Under the pieces are notes generated by a model that was not told the DNA's origin, made no database searches, and saw nothing but the letters and a program-made list of their open reading frames with translations. The position numbers and the translations under genes were made by a program. This document shows, piece after piece, positions 29,501 to 38,500 of a stretch of DNA of 64,000 bases (the first letter of the stretch is position 1; each line of letters opens with the position of its first letter). Origin of the DNA: Chaunax sp. Z400 (taxonomy: Eukaryota > Chordata > Actinopteri > Lophiiformes > Chaunacidae); the NCBI GenBank assembly GCA_037577475.1, contig CM075203.1:3235001-3299000 (forward strand). The letters are read 5' to 3'.

Positions 29501-32500
29501 GCCAAAATGTAACCGTTTTGTGGTAAAACGATTGTCGTGTAAACGGCCCCTCAGATTTTGCTGTGGTCGTTTAAGCATTCACAAAACTGCTGCTTACCTC
29601 GGCAGGTAAGAGAGACCAAACGCGCAATCTGCATTACAGTGAGCCAGACGGAAATCAGACATCAGAATGACACAGTCATCCATTGTGTCAGGTGTTGCGT
29701 CGTCTTCTTCTTCTTCTTCTTCTAAGGATGTTCATACCCGGTCTGAACATGGCCTTTGTGTTCTAATGTGGTGATGTTGGTGGTGGGAGGCAGAAGAAAG
29801 GAGTGTCATGGCAACAGACTTCTCTAATATAGTCAAGTTCCACCTGGATATGGTTGCAGTGGTATTTCTTCTTTGTGCACACAGACACACACACACACAC
29901 ACACACACACACTGAAGACTTATCTATGCTTGTGCTGAATCTGCACAGCCAAGGGGCTAAAGGTCGTGTGCATTAAATTGGGTGTTTGTGGCGTATTCCT
30001 CTGATGAATGAGGAAACCAACATATAGGTAACCTCCCATTCCTCCAGGTTATATGAGATTACTGTAGGGTTTCTCACACTCCTGTTCTGCTCCCACAGAT
30101 CCCGCATCTCGCAGAAGGTGTTCGCATCCACAGGGAGAAGGTCACAGAGGCGCTGAGGCCTTTCCACGACCGCATGGAGGCCTGCTTCAAGCAGCTGCGG
30201 GAGAAGGTGGAGAAGCAGTACGGGGTAAAGTCCTTGGTAAGAGCTTTTCTTCTTTCCTGGTTGTGACCTTTCTGTTGCATAATAAGGGCTTCGTATTTCA
30301 GTGTGGTCAGTTTTAGTTGACATAGATGGAATCTGTACCCTTGGGGTTTTTTTTGTTTCTTTTTCTGGTGCATTTGGAGGAAGATTTCCAGAAGGAACTT
30401 CTTATTTCGCCTAATTGGGACTGTTTTCCTATGAGGAAAGCTGCCAGACTGTTTTAAATGCAGTGTCTGAATCTGCAAATAAAGATATAAGAAAATGAAC
30501 TACATGTAATTAAGAGATTTAATCCTATTTGAGTTCCCTGTTCCTTTACACTAAGTCCTTCTAATGTGCTCAGAGTGGTTACGTCAGACTTGCTTTGACT
30601 TTTAGCTGAAGTCAGCTCATTGCACAGGGGTGCTGCTGGGGACCACCTCTCATTTCTCTCCACCTTCACAGATTTAATTGTTGCTTGGCCAAGCTTTTCC
30701 TTCAATCTCGCCTGAAGTAAAGGGGCCCTCGCTCAGTTTAGAGGGAGAGGATGGTGACCTTTCCAACGAGAGAAAAGCCATCACTTTCCGCATTGTGATA
30801 ATAAGGTTATCCCATCAGATGTGTGATGACCTCTTTCTTCGCTTGAAAAGACTCTTTAAATGCAGAGGGGTTTATTGTTAGAGCTACTGTGACCACATTT
30901 TTCTCCCTGCAGGTTAGAAAATAAAGAAATTAATAGGATCAGGGTTTTTTTTCTCTTTTTTTTCTTCCTCATACTTCATGCTCAATTATGTTGCTGCATC
31001 TGGAACTCCAGTGTGCATTGGATTATTACGTAGGATAATGCAGTGAATGTACTTCACTCTTACCGTTTGGTATATCCTGTTGACTCTCATAATGTGTAGT
31101 GGATAGTACGACGGCATAAAAAGGAATACTATTAAATAGGAATAAAAACACTATGAAAGCTACATGGGGAGTAATAAATAGTGTAATAAAAAATGATGAG
31201 GTGAAATTTACTTATCCAAATTATTTTGTGAAAGACAGATATTTATGATAAAAAAATAAAGTGGTAAATTTGTTCAATGACCTAATCAGGCTATAAACAT
31301 TCTAAAAATAGCTGAAGAAAATGCAGGTGGAAAAGGATGAAATACTGAATATTGTAAAAAATTGTGAAAGCAAAAGATGAACAGACTGTTATGACACGGA
31401 TATGACATAGAATTAGTTATTGATCCATTTACTTACATTTGCAATCTCTCATTTTCAACAGGAGTATTTCCTGATAACATGAAAAAACAGCCAAACTGAC
31501 TCCACTTTATAATACAGGAGATAAACATGTTTTCTCAAACTACAGACCGATATCTCTGCTTCCACGGTTTTCCAAAATATTAGAGAAATTATTTGTAGAC
31601 AAATTCACAGACAAATACAAAATTTTAAGCAAGAGTCAGTATGGATTTAGAACCAATCACTCAACAGTAATGGCACTTTACAGATTTAATTGAAGAAATA
31701 TAAACTGCAATAGACAAAAGATAATGATAATTATTATTATAAGCATCTTTGTGGACCTCAAAAAAGCATTTGACACCATAGATCACACCATACACCTTCA
31801 AAAACTTAGTGAATATGTTATCAGAAGGATGGCACAACACTGGGTAGCAAGTTACCTGGAAAATAGGAAACAATATGTTCATTTGAATAATATTAAATCA
31901 GATCTATATAAAATTAGTTGTGGGGTACCTCAGGGCTCAGTTCTTGGACCAAAATTTTTCATTTTGTATTTAAATGATCTTGTTAACGTATCAAAACTGC
32001 TTAAGTGTACACTGTTTGCAGATGATGCTACTTTATTTATTTTTAGGGACAAATATAGCACAGGTGATGCATGTGGTTGAAAAATAATAGAAAGAAATGA
32101 CACATAAATGTATGTGGAAATCACAAATGATGACATAAAGGTGAAAATGTCTAAATCAGTAGTTCTGTTATATAATTGAAAGGATTCACTGGAAAATAAA
32201 TGACTGTATATTTTGTTTAACTCTATTATTGTTCCATATCTGACCTACTGTGTGGAAGTCTGGGGAAATACTTGTAAAACTTATACCCAGGCAAGAGACA
32301 TAAGAATCATCAGTAGAATAAAAAAAAAGTTAGAGCCATTATAAGTTAAAAGGAACAAAGATCTTTAAAGAAACAAACATATTCAGAACCAAATGAATGG
32401 AGCGTTGCATCACAGTGAAAGGACCCAGTTTATGGAACAATCTCAACAGTGAAACCAAAGAGTCTAAAACAAACAGTATATTTAAAAAAAAAGACAATTA

Positions 32501-35500
32501 AAACTAATATGTTGAGTAAATACAGGGAACTGTGTTGATTCTGTTTTGTCTTTTAAATGTCTTGTAAATAATTTTGTGTTTCTTTTAAATTGAATGGAAC
32601 TTTGAAATTGAACATTAAGATGTGATTTGAAGAGGCTGTTTTTGCCTGTAACTATTTTCATTTTATTTAGGTTGTGATGAAGTAGGTCTTGTGAAAAAGT
32701 AGCAGATCATATAAGATGAATCTTCTTTCTGCTCCTTTTCATTCAAGATGGGGGATTTTTTTTTGTGTGTGTGTTTGTATTAGATTGTTATTTGTTAATG
32801 AATGAAATAAACGTATTATTACAATAAAATATAATTGTTTACTTTAGTGTTTATGTAGTTTTTTATTTCCCTTTACTCATTACTAATACTTACTAATATG
32901 TCTTTCTGGTCATTTGTAGCCACATTAGCTGTGGTTCCGGCACTTTGGCGTATAAACATATATCAACAACAACTGGCCAAATGAAATAAATATGACATTG
33001 AAAAAAAAATTGTGGTTTCCAAAACAATGACACCAGGATCCAAGCCAGTTAGAGACAGAGTAGGGCAGACGTGGCGTCACCATAGTGGGATTTGTAAATT
33101 TGCTTGGCAGAGGTATGTGCTCTCCAAGTGCCCTCTTGTTATCAAATGCTAACATGCTAATACGTGAAACAAAAAGGGTGCCAATGGTAAACAAAAGCAT
33201 GTTTGCATTGTGAGTCAGTTAGCATTGTGACATCAGCTTGTTTACATGAATTATTGTTTTCTCCAGTACCTGGTAAAGATGGCTGCACATGGACAATCCA
33301 ACCATCCATTATTTTCCTACAAGCAGTAAATCAACCCCTAGACAGAAATGTGTAATGTGTGACTTCATAAAGAGTAGAAGAAGTAGGGATTATTATTCAG
33401 TCGGCAACTTTTAGGTGAATTTCCTTCTGTGTGTTTCTTTTCTCTGCCACATCAGCCGCCAGCAGACGAACGGCGGGGGTCCCGTCCTCAGTCCATGGTT
33501 CGCTCCTTCACCATGCCCTCCGCCCAGAGGCCGCTGTCGGTGGCTTCGGTCACCTCCATCTCCTCTGACAACTCCCCCTCCAGGCCCGGCTCAGATGGGT
33601 AACAGCTGGGTTACACTTCTTCTGGGCATCAGATCCCATATGTCCGCCTTTTTTGATTATCTGACTTTGATGACTCAGGCTCCGCCCTCATATTTAAATA
33701 ATTCTATTTTCGTTTTTATGCCTAAGATTATTTCTTCATTTAAAAAAAAAATCTGAATATATTTCCAGGGAATAAATATTTCAGTTATTCCCTTTTCCAG
33801 ATTAAAAAAACACAGCAGTGTTGTGTCGTTAGAATAACTCAGCACCTCCTCCAGCATGAGTCAGTATTTTATCAATTGGAAGGTTTTCTGAAGGCTGTAT
33901 TAAAATTGAACAAACAGAGAATTATCAGTCCTGCGTCCCAAACCAGCAAAAGATCAATAAAGAAACATCAGATGCTCAGACACTGTTTGACTGGACCATC
34001 ATCGTATTCTCTCTCTTTTCTTTTTCTTTTTTCAGTTTTACCCTGGAGCCTCTCCTGCCAAAGAAGCTTCACACCAAGTCTCAGGACAAGCTGGACCGGG
34101 ACGAGCCTGAGAGGGAGCGCAAGGAGAAGAAGAAAGAGAAGAGGAACAGTAAGCATCAGGAGATCTTTGACAAAGAGATGAAGACCACAGAGATCCCTCT
34201 GCAGCCCACTGAAGCTGTCATACTGTCAGAGACGGTACTGAAAAAGTCGACTTTTTCTCCTCTCTCTCCTCTCCAGCATCCCACAGCAAAGCTGCACCTT
34301 TCCTTTTTCCTTCTCTTCTTACTCTGACCTCCTATCTGTTGCTCTTCGCCTGAACTCTTTTTAAAAATATTTTCCTGTTCTTTTTTTTGTCTCTTGTATT
34401 CTCTCCTTCACAAGTACGGCAAAGTTGTTCTGTGGATGCACAAAGAACGCGAGCGTTTGGTTCCGGCTGCTTCTCTGTGTTGTAATGCGCTTCAAGCTTG
34501 GTGACATCATCGCGATGCTGCTTTGTGTTACTATACTGACCCGTTTTGGAAACCTTTTTCCTCCGTTTCTTGTGGATTCCTGGATATTCATGGTTTCTAT
34601 GGATGAGGAAAGTTCTCCCCTGACCTTTATATTCATCAGGCCACTATAATGATCAAGGTTCCTATGAAATGAGCTGATCAGGCTCCAAAAGTCTGAAACA
34701 TGTTGGACCCTCAAAGAGCAAGTTTCATGGAAATTCATTCAGTAATCCAACAAACCACCAAACCTAATTATTGTCTGCTAGACGTGACTCTGAGTGGCAG
34801 CTTCGTCTTTTAAAGGAAGTAAAAACCCTCCAAAAATCCTTCTAGAATTATTAATTCTTTCCACCTAGTTTTTCAAGTCATCTGGTGAAAATTCAAGTTT
34901 TCATATCACAACATATAAGACAGAAAAAAATATATCAGATTGTGGGTTTTTTTATGGGTTTTTTTTTCCAATATCATGCAGCTCTAGATCACACAGCTCA
35001 CATTTACACCCCCCCCCAACTGCTCTCTTTGCACTCTACATCTCTTCATCCCCCCCCCTGGGTTCCTCTTCACCGCTGTGTCCACTGCAGCAGAGCGGGG
35101 CTCCCTGTGTTCTGCATGCCCAGTGGGAATGCTCCCCTGGCTGACAGCATTAAGATAAGGGTAGGAATGGGATCCAAAGCAGCCCCCCCCAAGGGTAAAC
35201 CACCTACGGGTGCTTATTACCAAGCAGTAGCAGCTTATATGGTTTCAGCTAACGTTCGCATAGTTTCAATACGAATGTTTGTTTGTTTTTTGCGTTGTGG
35301 GGAATAAAAAGACATCTCCGAATGGAGTGCATTGATCCTTCACTGCCTCCCTTGTGGCTCACTGTGGGAGTTTGGTCAATTATAAAGTTGTTTGTTAATG
35401 TAGCCTACAGTGTGGAATCGCCCTGAGGACATATTTTGTTTCATATTCAAATTCCAGCCATGATAAAGATGAGGGAACGCGGTCTTGCATGCAAACAATG

Positions 35501-38500
35501 ATTTGTAACCACAAATAAGATGCTGCAGCCCGACGAGCTCGTTTATCCAAATGGTTTCTCTCTCAGGAATACAAATAACCGACTTCATCTGAGCATGGAT
35601 GCACACATAACCGTCCCGCTGGAGATGTGAACCTAATTTTCTCCTTCCAATGATCCTTTATTGATTTTCTGCTGCATGTAATCATGTAATCATGGACTCA
35701 TGGACTCATTTGCCACGCAGTAAATTTTTGTTCTCAGTTCAGTTTTATTGATTTGTTGTGTAATTAGTTTTATTTTTTCAGAACTCAGTAATGACTCAGT
35801 TCCTGACTGTGTCTTCTTCTACTCTTTGTTTGTGCGCGATCCCTCAGATCAGCCCCCTGCGGCCCCAGAGACCAAGGAGTCAAGTCCTGGTCCAGATCGG
35901 CGGAGACTGTCGTCTCTCAGTGTCCCCTGGACCCCCTTCTTCTTCCTCCAACTCCTCCTCCTCCTCCTCGCCGGGGCCCCCACCCATCACGCCCAGGACC
36001 AAACTGGCCTTCACCCTGCACACAGCTTCCAGTAAGAGCCAAAATGATTTTCCCTCTCAATCCGCAGCTTGCATCACCGTTAAAATGGAGCATCCACGAT
36101 CTGTGCCTCCCTCTCACTGTGTTTTTGCCTCTTGCATAACCGCGACCACATGCCTTGGTTCATGTGACAATGCTCAGTTTAATCCTACACTTCTGTATAC
36201 GGCCATGCAAATCATGGCTGTCAGCAGCTCACATTTACCTCTAAATTTATCTCCTTTGTCGCTGAGCTGGCTGCAAACAGCAGGATCACACATAATTGGC
36301 TCGATGTGTTCACTCGCCTGTCAAGGAGGCTCACTGACACAACAGAGAGTCAGCTGTTGCTGCTTCAAAATTCTAATTCCTGCTTCCTTTTCAGAGGCTT
36401 AAAAGAAACATTTCACCCACTGAGATATTCTGAAGTTGTGTTTTAGTACCACACGGCATCAGTTTCATTCCTCACTGGATTCTTTTATTTCCATCTGCAG
36501 TTTTTAGTAACTCTAATGAAGCACTCCATCACTTTAGTATTGCATGTCTATAAAGTCAGGAGAAGATGGGCTGAGATTTCCTCACTTTCAGGTCTTTAGC
36601 TCCCAAAAACAACTTCTGAGCAACTCTAACAGCATCTCACCTCTTAAATACCAACGCTTTTAACTGACTTTATATCGCAAATTTGTTTTAACTCTGATTT
36701 TTATCCACCCATTATTTGCAAAAAAAAAAAAAACCTTTATAAATGTTAACACATTTCTTATAAGTCTTTGTAGGGGGGTTAAACTAACTGAAAAAAACCC
36801 TAATGACATCATCAAGGTTGAGCTTTAAAGTTCACACATTGTACTTTATGCAACCATAGATCATTACAGTATCCCAAATGATCTTAATGTGTAAAATCAA
36901 TGAAACAGAGTGTCTGTTGTTACGTAATCATCTGATCTTGATTATTTTGCCTCATCGTTCAAAATCGCTTCCATTGATCTGGATAAAAACATCTGGATTA
37001 TGCAGAAAGGTCATATTTGCATCACTATGTTTGACTGACGCTCGTTGATGACATCATCAGGTTGCACTTCCCCCCCCCCCCCTTCTATGAGTTAGCCTTC
37101 AGCGCCACTTTTCAATGAGCGTCTATTAACGTGAACATGATGCGTCATTTAGTGGCAAACCGAGACGTTGCCGGAATTTTGCAGCTCAAAGGAAGCGGTC
37201 AAAACTGCTTATCCCACTAATCTAAAAAAAACAACAAACATCTACGGATCCACAACCCAACCATCAAAGATCACTGAACCTGGACGACGGAAGCAGCTGC
37301 AGGACCCATAAATGTCTCCTGTTCCTCATAAGCTATAGTTGCTTTATTACACTGATAGGTTTATAATGATGAGATACAATTAAAATCGTTAACAGCAATT
37401 ATTCATCGTCAGCTAACCTCTCATGGCGGTGACAGCCCAGTCTGTGGTATGAACAGTACAGACAGGCTCTTTTTCCCCCTCCGATCGCTGGAAGAGATAA
37501 AGGTCTGGATAGAAACCGGAGGATCTGCAGCCTTTGTAATGAAACTGGTTTGTCAGATTTTTGCATGAATGTAAGTATAACGACTTATTTGCCATAAACC
37601 GCCCATTTATATCTAAATTGATTTTGCTATTAGAATCAGATCATTCAAAGTATATTAACTATGTTTAAAAAAAAAGTTCTTCCTTTATTTAAGTAGTATT
37701 TATTGTGTTCCTTGATGGTTGAATCAGAAATAAACTAGACTTCTATGTAGGGAAGCTGTTTTACCTCTCATCCAAGAGACCTCCTCCTACCATTCAGTTG
37801 TTCCTCTTTTATCTAGATGAGTCTTAATGATCACCATGCTGGGTCCTATCATCTATTATAATCTATTATAATCTATTTTGGGTCCCAGCTGCTCTGTTTA
37901 AAAACTGCATTTTGGTGATGAATCTCAGCTGATGAGCAGCGTCGTCCCTCTTTTGCAGACTTGGAGCTGAACGGGATGGGCTGCGCTGACAAAGGTGGGA
38001 CCCCTCCTCCGCTGCCTGTGAAAGGCAGCACGGCTGATTATGGCAACCTGCAAGATAATCAAGACTTGACGAGTCCCTCTACGCCTCCGCCACCCCCGCC
38101 GCATCAAAGGGTAGGTGTTTTAATTAGGGCTGAGAGGAGCTCCTTAATGATGCGAATGGCACTTCTAATGAAACAAGAGGCCGATGCGTGACGTGGGGGT
38201 CGAGCTCCGCTGCTGCTGCTGCACCTTCCTGCACTTCTGCTTGTGTTGCTTTTGTGCCTCATTTTTGGGGTAAAGTGTGTCACCAAGGAGTGCAGACATC
38301 AGTCAGTTAGCAGACAGGGTCTACACCCTCCTGCTGTTATTTATTCCACCCCCCCTCCAAGTCGGCCCGGTGCTCAGACGTTGATTGATTGGATGATTGC
38401 CTTACCTCTCACATCCGTCAGGAGCTCTCTCTCGCTCATTAATCAGCTGCTCATCTCTTCCACACTCGCCGGTGTCTCTGCTCGCCGTCCTCCCGCCACT

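Larger units (their letters stand above)
25026..30098 (+). other. dock1: dock1 intron between exons 15 and 16 (5.1 kb)
   Basis: The largest intron seen. Contains a pyrimidine-rich tract (27800-27970), a partial TIR element (29220-29551), a CTT repeat (29702-29724) and a CA microsatellite (29885-29912). No exon recognised. Confidence 0.7.

Noticed and set aside
35791..36402. 203-codon plus-strand open frame
   Set aside because: It is dock1 exon 19 read through its donor; the splice site and the phase of the next exon show the remainder is intron.
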